Shown here in pieces: positions 46,133-54,530 of a stretch of DNA of 64,000 bases; position 1 is the first letter of the stretch; every line of letters starts with the position of its first letter. This DNA comes from Trebonia sp963737285. GTDB taxonomy: Bacteria > Actinomycetota > Actinomycetes > Streptosporangiales > Streptosporangiaceae. The notes beneath the pieces were generated by a model, which did no database searches, was not told the DNA's origin, and saw only the letters and a program-made list of their open reading frames with translations. Location of the stretch: contig CAVTRT010000003.1 of assembly GCA_963737285.1 (NCBI GenBank), forward strand, positions 2,852,001 through 2,916,000, in the 5' to 3' direction. A program made the translations under genes and the position numbers.

Positions 46133-47304
46133 AGTTCCTCGGCGGGGGTCGCGTGGGTACTTGCGTGCTCGAAGGCCGCCGTGGCGGCGTCGAGCAGGAC
46201 GGACTGGATGCCGGTGCCGGCCACCAGATTGCTGACATCGAGATGGCGTCCGTCGGCGGGAATGGACCCGAGGGTGCCATGCAGGCGCATCGCGCCGCCG
46301 GCGACCACGAGCTCGTCTTCAAGCCCGAAGGCGAAGTAGGTGCCGGTGAAGCCGCCGTGGTACAGCAGGGTGAGGACGGCATCGCCGACCTGGGCGTGCC
46401 CGCGGCGGAAGCCGATCGCCTGCTCGGGGTGGATAGGGACGGGGGCCGCGAAGCGGGCGAGGACTGGCGAGGGGATGAAGTCGCCGCCACGCAAGGCGGC
46501 GCCAAGGCGCAGCAGGTCGTCGACCGTGGCGAACAGGCCGGCGTGGCCCGCGACGCCGCCGAGCGCATGCGCGGCGTTGCCGTCGTTGACCTCCCCGCAC
46601 AGCGGCCGGTTCCGCCAGCCGGGAAACTGGCCCGCGGTGAATGGCACTGGGTACGGGCGGCCAGTGGCGACCATGCCGAACTCGTAGGCGTCGCTGTCCG
46701 CGCTGGCCGCGGCCTGGCCCGCGGGCACGGGGCCGTAGCGAGCGGCAAGGCCAAGGGGCTCCCCAACCAGCGCGCGGAACGCCTCCGCCAGGCCCAGGGT
46801 GGTCACGCGCTCGACGATGTGGCCGGCAAGGATGAGGCCAAGGTCGGAGTAGCACCACGCCGTGCCAGGCCGGCTGGCCAGCGGCAGCAGCTGGGCGCGC
46901 TCGAGCGCGCCATCGCGGTCGCGGGCCTCGCAGTACAGCGGCCACCATGGCGGCAGGCCGGCCGTGTGCGTGAGCAGGTGCTCGACGGTGATGTCGTCCT
47001 TGCCGGCACCGGTGAAGGACGGCAGGAAGTCGCGGGCGGGCGCCTGCAGGCGCAACTGCCCGTCCGCGACCAGACGCATGATCAGCGTCGTGGTGGCGGC
47101 GACCTTCGTGACCGATGCGAGGTCAAGGAGCGCATTCCTGGTCATGGGCTGGCCTGGCAGTCCGGCGGCGGGCAGCTGCGCCCAGCCGCCTTCGGCGACG
47201 GTCGTGCCCGCGGCGGTGCGCACGCCCGCGATGGCGCTGGCCGGGTGGTTTCCTGCCTGGCCGAGGGACAGCAGCCGCCGGACAGCGCAGGTCATGGCGC
47301 TCAC
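46129..47304 (-). CDS. serine hydrolase of the beta-lactamase/DD-peptidase (class C-like) family
   Basis: The 391-residue protein has the penicillin-recognising fold: LASVTKVAATT holds the S-x-x-K nucleophile, WCYSDLGLIL the Y-S-D/N motif and LLYHGGFTGTYF the H-x-G motif in place of K-T-G. HTAGLPPW is typical of class C-like esterases and DD-carboxypeptidases. No signal peptide is visible, so it is probably cytoplasmic. In E. coli the murQ-murP operon continues with yfeW, a related hydrolase. The parallel supports a role on muropeptides, for instance peptide or ester trimming, but the substrate is unproven. The gene overlaps anmK upstream and the ABC ATPase gene downstream by 4 bp each. Confidence 0.87.
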   Translation of the reverse strand: MSAMTCAVRRLLSLGQAGNHPASAIAGVRTAAGTTVAEGGWAQLPAAGLPGQPMTRNALLDLASVTKVAATTTLIMRLVADGQLRLQAPARDFLPSFTGAGKDDITVEHLLTHTAGLPPWWPLYCEARDRDGALERAQLLPLASRPGTAWCYSDLGLILAGHIVERVTTLGLAEAFRALVGEPLGLAARYGPVPAGQAAASADSDAYEFGMVATGRPYPVPFTAGQFPGWRNRPLCGEVNDGNAAHALGGVAGHAGLFATVDDLLRLGAALRGGDFIPSPVLARFAAPVPIHPEQAIGFRRGHAQVGDAVLTLLYHGGFTGTYFAFGLEDELVVAGGAMRLHGTLGSIPADGRHLDVSNLVAGTGIQSVLLDAATAAFEHASTHATPAEEL

Positions 47305-48509
47305 CGCGTACCCTCCTGGTCGGCGGGCCCGGTGAGGCTCAGTGCGGCAGGCCAGGCGGCCAGGCGGCCTTCCTGGGGCAGGCGGCCGTCGGGGGCCGCA
47401 GTGATGCGGCCGAGGACGCGTGGCCCGGCCGCGCCCGTGCAGCTTGGCACGTTGCCTGGCAGCCCGTGCGCAGTCGCCCAGCCGATGAGGGCGAAGGCGA
47501 CGGCCTCCTTGACGTCGGAGGGCACGCCGAGCCGGTCGGTGGTGAGCACCTCAACGCCGGGCAGCAGCTGTTCGATGCGGCGCATCAGGACGGGGTTGCG
47601 CACGCCGCCTCCGGCAGCGACGAGCACCGCAACGTCGGCGTTTGACACCGCGCCGGCCACGGTCACGGCCGTCAGCTCGGTCAGCGTGGCCACCAGGTCA
47701 GGCAGCTCGGGACTGGTCCCGGCCCGGCTGGCGGCCGCGCGCACGTAGCCAAGGTGGAACAGTTCCTTGCCCGAGCTCTTAGGCGGCGCCAGCGTGTAGT
47801 AGGGCTCCGCGAGCAGCTCCGCGAGCAGCTCCGGGATCACGGCGCCTGACGCGGCCAGGGCGCCGTCCCTGTCGAAGGTGTCCGGCGTGGAAGGCTCGGC
47901 GGTGACCACGGCGTCGATGAGGGCGTTGGCCGGGCCGATGTCCCAGGCGACCGGCTCGGCGCCTGGCGCGCAGACCGTGATGTTGGCGATCCCGCCCAGG
48001 TTCAACGCCCCAGCACGGACGCCAGCCGCGCGGTATGGCTCGAGCAGCATCTGGTCGAGTATCGGCACCAGCGGTGCGCCCTGACCGCCGGCGGCCAGGT
48101 CGGCGGCGCGCACGTCGGAGATCACCGGCAGCCTCGTCGCCTCGGCGATCCAGGCCGGCTGCCCGAGTTGCAGCGTGCCGCGGGCGTGCCCGTCGGTGAC
48201 CCAGTGGAACACGGTCTGCCCGTGCGAGCAGATCAGGTCGGGCCGGTCCGCCCCTAGCGCGGCCAGCGCGCCGGCGGCAGCGGCGGCGAAGGCCTGCCCG
48301 ATGCTGGTGTCCAGCTCGCAGGCGGCCTCGAAGCCGGGCAGCGCCGGCGGCAGCGCGGCGATGATCGCGCCGCGCAGCTGCGGGTCGTAGGGGACCGAGT
48401 CCGAGTACTCGATACGGCCGGTCAGCGTGCCGCCGTCCATGGCGAAGTTCACGACCGCCACGTCGATGCCATCGTGGGACGTGCCCGAGATCATTCCGAC
48501 AACGCGCAT
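47301..48509 (-). CDS. anmK: anhydro-N-acetylmuramic acid kinase AnmK
   Basis: AnmK hydrolyses and phosphorylates 1,6-anhydro-MurNAc to MurNAc-6-P, the MurQ substrate. The 402-residue protein opens with VVGMISGTSHDGIDVAVV, the ASKHA-type phosphate-1 motif of the family. SHGQTVFHW, GQPAWIAEATRLPVISDVRA and WDIGPANALID mark the substrate and catalytic Asp region, and VAAGGGVRNPVLMRRI the adenosine motif. The start shares a base with the murQ stop (TAATG), and the 3' end overlaps the serine hydrolase gene. Its presence means the imported or released sugars include anhydro-muropeptides, i.e. lytic transglycosylase products, or that an anhydro sugar from own-wall turnover is used. Confidence 0.93.
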   Translation of the reverse strand: MRVVGMISGTSHDGIDVAVVNFAMDGGTLTGRIEYSDSVPYDPQLRGAIIAALPPALPGFEAACELDTSIGQAFAAAAAGALAALGADRPDLICSHGQTVFHWVTDGHARGTLQLGQPAWIAEATRLPVISDVRAADLAAGGQGAPLVPILDQMLLEPYRAAGVRAGALNLGGIANITVCAPGAEPVAWDIGPANALIDAVVTAEPSTPDTFDRDGALAASGAVIPELLAELLAEPYYTLAPPKSSGKELFHLGYVRAAASRAGTSPELPDLVATLTELTAVTVAGAVSNADVAVLVAAGGGVRNPVLMRRIEQLLPGVEVLTTDRLGVPSDVKEAVAFALIGWATAHGLPGNVPSCTGAAGPRVLGRITAAPDGRLPQEGRLAAWPAALSLTGPADQEGTR

Positions 48510-49444
48510 TAACGCCCCCCAGTCCCGACGGCCGGCTCGATGACCTTCCGCAGCACGCCGCCGGCGGCGTCCAGGGCGGCGCGGGCGTCAGGGACGCTCA
48601 TGCCGGTCGCGATCACGGCGATGGCAAGCTTGGCATGCCAGCCGGTCTCATCCAGGGCCGCGCGGGCGGTGTCCTCATCCGCCCCCGTGGCGAGCGTCAC
48701 GATGCGGACGGCCCGTCGCACGAGCTTGGCGTTGGTAGCCTTCACGTCCACCATGAGCGTGCGGTAGGTCTTGCCAACTCCGACCATGCTGATCGTGGAG
48801 AACATGTTCAGCACCATCTTGGTCGCCGTGCCCGCACCAAGCCGGGTGGAGCCCGTGACGATCTCCGGTCCGACGGGGATCTCGATGCCGTGGTCGGCCG
48901 CCGCCGACAGCGGGGTGCCGAGATTGCACGACAGGCCCACGGTCAGAGCGCCCCGCTCGGCGGCGAGCCGCAGCGCGCCGAGCACGTACGGGGTGGTGCC
49001 ACTCGAGGCGATCCCGACGACGGTGTCGAGCGGGCCCGGGGCTAGGCCCGCCAGGTCGGCGGCACCGGCCTCGTCGCTGTCCTCCGCGAATTCGACGGAG
49101 CTGATGATCGCGGGCGGACCGCCGGCGATCAGGCCAAGCACGACGTCGCCGTCGGTACCGAAGGTCGGGGGCACCTCCGCCGCGTCGAGGACGCCAAGCC
49201 GGCCGGACGTGCCAGCGCCAACGTAGATGAGGCGGCCGCCCTTGCGTATCCGCTCGGCGGTGGCCTCGATGGCGGCGGTGATGGCGGGAAGGGCCGTGCG
49301 CACCGCCCCTGGGATCGCGGCGTCGCGGTCGTTCATCAGGGTGACCAGTTCGGCCACGGTGAGCTCGTCAAGCGCGAGATCGTGGTCGGCCACGGTCTCG
49401 GTCATCAGCTCGCCCAGATCGGCGTCGGGTGAATCGGTGGTCAT
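48509..49444 (-). CDS. murQ: N-acetylmuramic acid-6-phosphate etherase MurQ
   Basis: MurQ cleaves the lactyl ether of MurNAc-6-P, giving GlcNAc-6-P and D-lactate. The 311-residue protein has the SIS fold with LIYVGAGTSGRLGVLDAAE and PPTFG (active-site loop), VVGIASSGTTPYVLGAL and GSTRLGAGTATKMVLNM, followed by the MurQ-specific helical C-terminal domain ending VLRKVI. The ATG at 49444 shares its A with the DppC stop (TGATG), and the stop joins anmK as TAATG. It therefore lies in the middle of the transporter operon. NagA and NagB encoded in the same region take its product to fructose-6-P. Confidence 0.95.
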   Translation of the reverse strand: MTTDSPDADLGELMTETVADHDLALDELTVAELVTLMNDRDAAIPGAVRTALPAITAAIEATAERIRKGGRLIYVGAGTSGRLGVLDAAEVPPTFGTDGDVVLGLIAGGPPAIISSVEFAEDSDEAGAADLAGLAPGPLDTVVGIASSGTTPYVLGALRLAAERGALTVGLSCNLGTPLSAAADHGIEIPVGPEIVTGSTRLGAGTATKMVLNMFSTISMVGVGKTYRTLMVDVKATNAKLVRRAVRIVTLATGADEDTARAALDETGWHAKLAIAVIATGMSVPDARAALDAAGGVLRKVIEPAVGTGGR

Positions 49445-50337
49445 CAGTGGCCTCCTGTCTTGGGGTCGAGTGCGGCGCGCAGGCTATCGCCGAGCAGGTT
49501 CAGGCCGACTACTGCGACGACAAGGGCGATGCCAGGGAAGATCAGCATCCACGGGGCCACGCTGGTCAGCGACTGCGCGTCGAAAACCATGCCGCCCAGG
49601 GATGGCGCGGGTGGCGGTGCACCGAAGCCGAGGAAGCTCAGCGCCGCCTCCGTCAAGATCGCCCAGGACAGGGACAGCGTGACCTGGACCACCAGGATGC
49701 CGCCCATGTTGGGAACGATGTGCTCGATCAGGGTAGACAGCCTGCTGCGGCCGATCGCGGTCGAGGCGAGTACGTAGTCAGCGGTTCGCAGCGTGAGCAC
49801 GGGGCCGCGGGCGACGCGGGCGAAGATCGGCATGAACACGACGGCGATCGCGATGCTCACGGTCACCCAGCTGCTCTGCAGGGTCGCGGCGAGCGAGAGG
49901 GCAAGCAGGAGCGATGGGAAGGCGAAAAGGACGTTGGTGATGACGCCGACGATCCGGTCGATAATCCCCTGGTAGTAGCCAGCCAGGACGCCGAGGACGA
50001 CCCCCACGATGGCCGACGCCGCCACGGAGACGACAGCGATGCGCAGCGAGTCGAACAGCCCGCCAGCCACGCGGGAGAAGATGTCCCTGCCGAACTGGTC
50101 GGTACCGAACCAGTGCGAGGCATTGGGACCCTGGAGCGATATGGCGACATTCTGCTGTGCCTCGTTGTACGGGGTGAGCCCGAACGCGGACATCAGCGCC
50201 AGGACCACGACCACGACCATCAAGATGAGGCCGATGATGCCCGACGGGGTGCGGAAGGCGGCCACCCAGGGACGGCGACGGTGACTGGCGTCAATCGTCA
50301 CCTGCGGGACATTGCTCATCTCGGTGGCGGCGGTCAT
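49444..50337 (-). CDS. peptide ABC transporter permease, DppC type
   Basis: The 297-residue inner-membrane permease has an N-terminal cytoplasmic tail, one helix and a large loop (WFGTDQFGRDIFSRVAGG, the OppC/DppC family signature), then five further helices. The ATPase-contact EAA loop reads ALSFLGFGAPPPAPSLGGMV, as expected for DppC. It overlaps dppB upstream by 4 bp and murQ downstream by one base. With DppB and the fused ATPase it completes a type I importer for peptides or, in this setting, muropeptides. Confidence 0.92.
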   Translation of the reverse strand: MTAATEMSNVPQVTIDASHRRRPWVAAFRTPSGIIGLILMVVVVVLALMSAFGLTPYNEAQQNVAISLQGPNASHWFGTDQFGRDIFSRVAGGLFDSLRIAVVSVAASAIVGVVLGVLAGYYQGIIDRIVGVITNVLFAFPSLLLALSLAATLQSSWVTVSIAIAVVFMPIFARVARGPVLTLRTADYVLASTAIGRSRLSTLIEHIVPNMGGILVVQVTLSLSWAILTEAALSFLGFGAPPPAPSLGGMVFDAQSLTSVAPWMLIFPGIALVVAVVGLNLLGDSLRAALDPKTGGH

Positions 50338-51311
50338 CGGACCCGCACCTTCGGGTCGACAACGCGGTAGATCAGGTCGGTGGCCAGGTTCACCAGGACG
50401 AACATGGCCGCGATGACCAGCACGGTGCTCTGCACGACCGCGTACTCCTTCTGTCCGAGTCCGAGAAGGACCTGGCGGCCAATCCCGGGGATGGAGAAGA
50501 TCTGCTCCGCGACGATGGCGCCGCCGAGGAGGAAGCCGAACTGCAGGCCGCTCATGGTCACCACGGGGATGAGCGCGTTCCGCAGGATGTGCCGCAGCTG
50601 CAGCCGCCGCTCGGGCACGCCCTTGGCTCGTGCGGTGCGCACGTAGTCCTCGGCGCGGATGGCCAGGACCGAGGCTCGCGTGGTCTGCAGCACGGGCGGG
50701 GCGATGCTGATCCCGAGCACCAGGGCGGGCAGCAGCATCTGCTCCAGGTTGAGGCCCGGATTCGCGGCGAGAGTGGCGTATCCCAGCCCGTTGGGGTCCC
50801 AGTTGAACTTGTCCGCCAGCCAGGTGGAGACGGCAGTGGCCAGCAGGAACGACGGGAGGGAAAGGGCAAGAAGGCTGGCAAGCTGGGTCGAGTTGTCACG
50901 CAGCTTTCCCGGCCTGCTCGCGGCGAACAGCCCGCCGGGTACCCCGAGGACCAGGCCGACGATGATCGACAAGACGGCCAGCTCGATCGTGTTGGGCAGG
51001 GCCTGGGCCGTCATCGACGCGACGCTCTGACGAGTGGTGATGTCGACGCCGAGGTTGCCGGTGAACAAGCCGCCGAGCCAGTCAAGGTACTGGACGACAG
51101 CGGGCTTGTTGCGCCCGTAGTAGGCCTCGAGCGAGTGCATCTGCGCGGTCGTCAGGTTCCCCGCGGCCGTTCCGTACTGGGCGGTGATCTGGTTGCCCGG
51201 CACCACCCGCAGCAGCAGGAACGTCAAGATGGTGACGCCGAGCAGGGTCGCGATCGCCTCCGCGACCCGCCGTGTGACGGGGTGGCGCGCGAAGGCGGTG
51301 AGGTACGTCAT
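50334..51311 (-). CDS. peptide ABC transporter permease, DppB type
   Basis: This 325-residue, six-helix permease has the OppB/DppB N-terminal pattern (VTILTFLLLRVVPGN) and EAA-type loop (YVRTARAKGVPERRLQLRHI, contacting the ATPase), then FLLGGAIVAEQIFSIPGIG. It pairs with the DppC-type gene with a 4-bp overlap. A strong stem-loop separates it from the binding-protein gene upstream, a usual arrangement for keeping binding-protein mRNA in excess. Confidence 0.92.
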   Translation of the reverse strand: MTYLTAFARHPVTRRVAEAIATLLGVTILTFLLLRVVPGNQITAQYGTAAGNLTTAQMHSLEAYYGRNKPAVVQYLDWLGGLFTGNLGVDITTRQSVASMTAQALPNTIELAVLSIIVGLVLGVPGGLFAASRPGKLRDNSTQLASLLALSLPSFLLATAVSTWLADKFNWDPNGLGYATLAANPGLNLEQMLLPALVLGISIAPPVLQTTRASVLAIRAEDYVRTARAKGVPERRLQLRHILRNALIPVVTMSGLQFGFLLGGAIVAEQIFSIPGIGRQVLLGLGQKEYAVVQSTVLVIAAMFVLVNLATDLIYRVVDPKVRVR

Positions 51312-51332
51312 GGATCTATCGATTCTTGTCGT

Positions 51333-51364
51333 GCTGGGGCAGGATCCCGGACTCCTGCCCCAGC
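51333..51364 (-). terminator. intercistronic stem-loop between binding-protein and permease genes
   Basis: GCTGGGGCAGGA and TCCTGCCCCAGC form a perfect 12-bp stem with an 8-base loop in the 60-bp gap after the binding-protein stop. Lacking a T-run, it more likely stabilises the upstream mRNA end or causes partial termination, giving more binding protein than permease. Confidence 0.8.
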
Positions 51365-51371
51365 GGGACGG

Positions 51372-52916
51372 TCAGGAAATCGATGCCTGCCAGAGCATTG
51401 ACAGGTCGGCGTCCGTACGAGCTTGGAAGCCCTGGACCTTGGTGTTCACCGCGATGTAGTACTCCGGCGTGTACAGCCAGACCCACGCGGCGTTGTCGAC
51501 GAGCTGGTCGGAGATCTCCTGGTAGATCTTCTGGCGCTGCGCGACGTTCGTGGTGGCGATGCCCTGGGCGAACAGCGAGTTGAGCGTCGGGGAACTGTAG
51601 CCGGCGACCTTGTTGAAGCTGCCGGTCGAGGTGAAGTAGCGGGCGTACATCGTGTTCGGGTCGATGCTGCCGCTGTTTTCCGCGATCGCGGCCTCGAAGT
51701 TGCCGCTGAGCCAGTCCGACACGTAGGCGCTCGAGGAGAGCGTCTGCACGTTGACCTTGATGCCGACCTGGCCGAGCTGCGACTGGATGGCCTGGGCCTC
51801 ATCGACGGCACTGGCGTACAGGCCCTGGGACGTGATCAGGTTCATGGTGAACCCGTTCGGCGTCCCTGCCTTGGCCAGGTACTCCTTGGCCTTGGTCAGG
51901 TTCTGCGTCGGGCACGGCTGGTCATCGGGGTTCGACTTGTAATCGGGCGACGTGATGGGGCCGGTTACCTGGCCCGCACCGAGCGCCGCCGAGTCGATGA
52001 CCGCGGGGCGGGAGATAGCGCACTGGATGGCCAGCCGCGTATTCACGTTCGAGAGCACAGGCGAGGACGCCCTCAGCTGGAGCACGTGGTACTGCAGTGG
52101 CCCCGCCGTGTCGATCTTCACCGAGCTTGAGGTAGCGGTCTTGGCCGTGACCGGGTCGGTAAAGATCGCGGCGTCGACAGCGCCAGTTCGCAGCGCGGAG
52201 ACCATCGACTGGTCGTCAGGGATGACCTGGAACTCCAGCGTCGCCGCACCCGGCTTGCCCGCGTAGTAGTCAGCGTTGCGCTTGAGCGTGATCGACTCAT
52301 TCGCCACGTGGCTCACGAGCTCGTACGGGCCGGACCCGTCCGGCTTGGCCTGGAGAGCCGCGGCCGTCGCGCCGGATGGCACGATGGCCGTCTGGATGGT
52401 GCTCAGGCCCGCCGGGAACGAGGCGTCAGGGGACTTCATGTGCACTACTACCGTCGTGGGGTTCGGCGCGGCCACGCTGGCGACCGAGGCGAAGTACGAG
52501 GCTGATGTCGCGGCCGAGGCCGGATTCATGATCGTGTCGAAGGTGTACTGCACGTCGGTAGAGGTCAGCGCCTGCCCGTCGGCGAACTTCACGCCGCTCT
52601 TCAGCGTGAACGTGTACGTATCACCACCGTCGCTCACGGTGGGAAGCCCGGCGAGGCCGGGGGTCAGGTTGCCGTTGGAGTCCGTGTCGAGCAGCGTGCT
52701 GTAAAGCTGCTGAAGGACCTCCTCCGACTCCACCGCGGTCGACGTCCACGGGACCATCTGAGTGGCGTCGGCAGTGATGCCGAAAACCAGGGTCCCGTTA
52801 GTGCTGGTCGCGGCGGAGCTCGACGTGGATGCGCTGGAGCACCCTGCGATGAGCAGAGCGGCAGCCGCGGAGCCAGCGACGAGTGCGCCCGCTCCGCGGC
52901 GGTGCGGCTTCTTCAT
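51372..52916 (-). CDS. extracellular solute-binding lipoprotein, family 5 (DppA/OppA type)
   Basis: The 514-residue protein captures the ligand outside the membrane for the adjacent permeases. The ATG at 52916 follows GGAGG at ideal spacing. A lipoprotein signal follows (KKPHRRGAG, a hydrophobic run, lipobox LLIAGC, so Cys near residue 27). The SBP_bac_5 blocks are clear: LTPGLAGLPTVSDGGDTYTF, LKSGVKFADGQALTSTDV and NVNTRLAIQCAISRPAVI. In that last block the usual A-I-D-R is altered to A-I-S-R. Operon partners MurQ, AnmK and the D-lactate dehydrogenase suggest that the ligand is a muropeptide or MurNAc-peptide. E. coli MppA is a precedent for a family 5 protein binding murein tripeptide. Confidence 0.92.
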   Translation of the reverse strand: MKKPHRRGAGALVAGSAAAALLIAGCSSASTSSSAATSTNGTLVFGITADATQMVPWTSTAVESEEVLQQLYSTLLDTDSNGNLTPGLAGLPTVSDGGDTYTFTLKSGVKFADGQALTSTDVQYTFDTIMNPASAATSASYFASVASVAAPNPTTVVVHMKSPDASFPAGLSTIQTAIVPSGATAAALQAKPDGSGPYELVSHVANESITLKRNADYYAGKPGAATLEFQVIPDDQSMVSALRTGAVDAAIFTDPVTAKTATSSSVKIDTAGPLQYHVLQLRASSPVLSNVNTRLAIQCAISRPAVIDSAALGAGQVTGPITSPDYKSNPDDQPCPTQNLTKAKEYLAKAGTPNGFTMNLITSQGLYASAVDEAQAIQSQLGQVGIKVNVQTLSSSAYVSDWLSGNFEAAIAENSGSIDPNTMYARYFTSTGSFNKVAGYSSPTLNSLFAQGIATTNVAQRQKIYQEISDQLVDNAAWVWLYTPEYYIAVNTKVQGFQARTDADLSMLWQASIS

Positions 52917-53000
52917 CAATCCTCCAAGTGATCGGGGTGGCGCGCCCGCAGTCGCTGGCAGCGCCAAGTCCCTGGTAGAGGCCATGGTAGGACAACTAAT

Positions 53001-53035
53001 TTCATTGTATGTTTCTCCGATGTATATTTTTTACA
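53001..53035. promoter_or_regulatory. candidate RpiR operator and promoter region of the muropeptide transporter
   Basis: The AT-rich divergent region contains TTCATTGTA (53001-53009), the same 9-mer as at 40826-40834, and TGTA-N7-TACA (53021-53035). It lies 85-120 bp upstream of the binding-protein start and 91 bp before the RpiR start. Control by the divergent RpiR protein is inferred. Confidence 0.5.
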
Positions 53036-53125
53036 CGCCAGGGCATCACTTGTCCAGACCTGACCTGGAGTGTCCTGGAGGGAGGCGTTAGCGTAGTTGC
53101 CGTCGAGAAAAGAGGACCTGGCCCG

Positions 53126-54010
53126 ATGACCGAGGACATCCTGGTGCGGCTGCGGCAGTCGCTGCCCGGCTTGCGGCCGAGCGAGCAGCGGATCGCCAGG
53201 GCGGCACTCGCCAACCCGGGTGTCATCTCGGGCCTGAGCATCACCCAGCTTGCCGCCCGCATCGGGATTTCAACGGCGACGGTGGCCCGGTTCTGCCGCA
53301 ACATCGGCTTCGACGGCTACAAGAGCTTCTGCCTGGCACTCGCCGGCGCGGCCGCCAACGAGACCGGGCGCAGGGTCGAGTTCGGTGTCTCCGACGGCGA
53401 CATCGACCCCGCGGACTCGCCCGCGGAAGTCGTGCGCAAGCTCGCCTTCCAGGAGGCGCGCGCGGTCGAGGAAACCGCGGCCACGCTCGACCTAGACCAG
53501 GTCGAGCGTGTCGTCGACGCGATCATCGCGGCCACCGTGATAGACCTCTACGGGTCGGCGTCAAGCGGCCTTGCCGCGCTTGACCTGCAGCAGAAGCTGC
53601 GGCGCATCGGCTACCAGGCCAACGCCTGGACGGACGCCCACCTGGCCATCACCAGCGCCGCCGTCCTCCCCGAGGACGCCGTGGCCATCGCGTTCTCCCA
53701 CTCGGGCGAGACCGAAGAGGCGATCTCAGCGCTGGAGACCGCATCGCGCAGCGGCGCGCTGACGGTAGCGGTAACCAACTTTCCCGAATCGCCGCTCGCC
53801 CAAGTCGCCGACGCCGTGCTCACCACCGTCTCCAGGGAAACCCGGTTCCGCTACGGGGCGATGTCCAGCCGCATGGCGCAACTGGTGATCGTCGACGTGA
53901 TCTTCATCGGCGTCGCCCAGCGTCACCCAGAGAAGGTCTCCAAATCGCTCGCGGCCACTCTCAGCGCCGTAGCGAGCCGCCGCAGGCCCCGCCGGAAGGC
54001 CGACAGCTGA
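53126..54010 (+). CDS. RpiR/MurR family regulator of the muropeptide locus
   Basis: The 294-residue regulator has an HTH_6 domain (LPGLRPSEQRIARAALANPG, then LAARIGISTATVARFCRNIG) and a SIS domain (about 130-260: VIDLYGSASSGLAALDLQQK, IAFSHSGETEEAI with the phosphosugar-binding S-x-S/T cluster). In E. coli the homologue MurR represses murQP and is released by MurNAc-6-P. The intact SIS phosphate-binding residues here agree with such a ligand. I start at the ATG at 53126 (AGAGGA 10 bases upstream) rather than at 53009, since the extra residues would be translated promoter sequence. It is divergent from the transporter/murQ operon, the classic position for a local regulator. Confidence 0.9.
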   Translation: MTEDILVRLRQSLPGLRPSEQRIARAALANPGVISGLSITQLAARIGISTATVARFCRNIGFDGYKSFCLALAGAAANETGRRVEFGVSDGDIDPADSPAEVVRKLAFQEARAVEETAATLDLDQVERVVDAIIAATVIDLYGSASSGLAALDLQQKLRRIGYQANAWTDAHLAITSAAVLPEDAVAIAFSHSGETEEAISALETASRSGALTVAVTNFPESPLAQVADAVLTTVSRETRFRYGAMSSRMAQLVIVDVIFIGVAQRHPEKVSKSLAATLSAVASRRRPRRKADS

Positions 54011-54022
54011 CAGACGCCCTGG

Positions 54023-54280
54023 TCATGTCAGGTGCTCACGTTGCGAGTCCGCAGCGCCCCCGCGGGCCTGGTCTGCTGACGACGTGCCCGCAGCGTGACG
54101 TTCTTCGAATGTTTTGGCGCCCTTCATCTTCTCAGTCAACTTTGACTCGATTATTTGTACTGTAACAACATCGGCTGAGCAGCCAAGGTTGTCCACCAGC
54201 GCCCTAGTGATGTCCAGCATCATGTTCTTCTTCTGCTCGTCCGTCCGGCCTTCGGCCATGAAGACGTGTACTTCCGGCAT
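54023..54280 (-). CDS. 4-oxalocrotonate tautomerase family protein
   Basis: The 85-residue protein begins M-P-E-V-H-V-F, so that removal of Met exposes the catalytic N-terminal Pro of the tautomerase superfamily. EGRTDEQKKNMMLDITRALV is the typical helix, and VTVQIIESK a core strand. The ATG at 54280 has AGGAG upstream; the longer open frame to 54454 is rejected because it would bury Pro1. Substrate is unknown; small tautomerases act on 2-hydroxydienoates and related enols. The last 20 or so residues are hydrophilic and unlike the family core. Convergent with the RpiR gene. Confidence 0.88.
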   Translation of the reverse strand: MPEVHVFMAEGRTDEQKKNMMLDITRALVDNLGCSADVVTVQIIESKLTEKMKGAKTFEERHAAGTSSADQARGGAADSQREHLT

Positions 54281-54530
54281 GTCGATTTCTCCTTCGTCCC
54301 GGCTAATGGCGCCGCTGCCGACCTTGTCACACGGCATCCGGCGGCCTGGCAGCCGGCCTGCCCAGACTCGCCGGCTCAGACTCGCCGGCTCAGTGAAGTC
54401 CTCGCCCGAGCCGGTCGCGATGAGGACCTTGGCTAGGCCGCGCGCCAGCCTCATCTAGAGTTGCGGCATGGCCACTCGACTAGTTGTGGCAGTGTCGGCG
54501 GGACTCTGGCACTAGAAGGCAGGAACGGAG

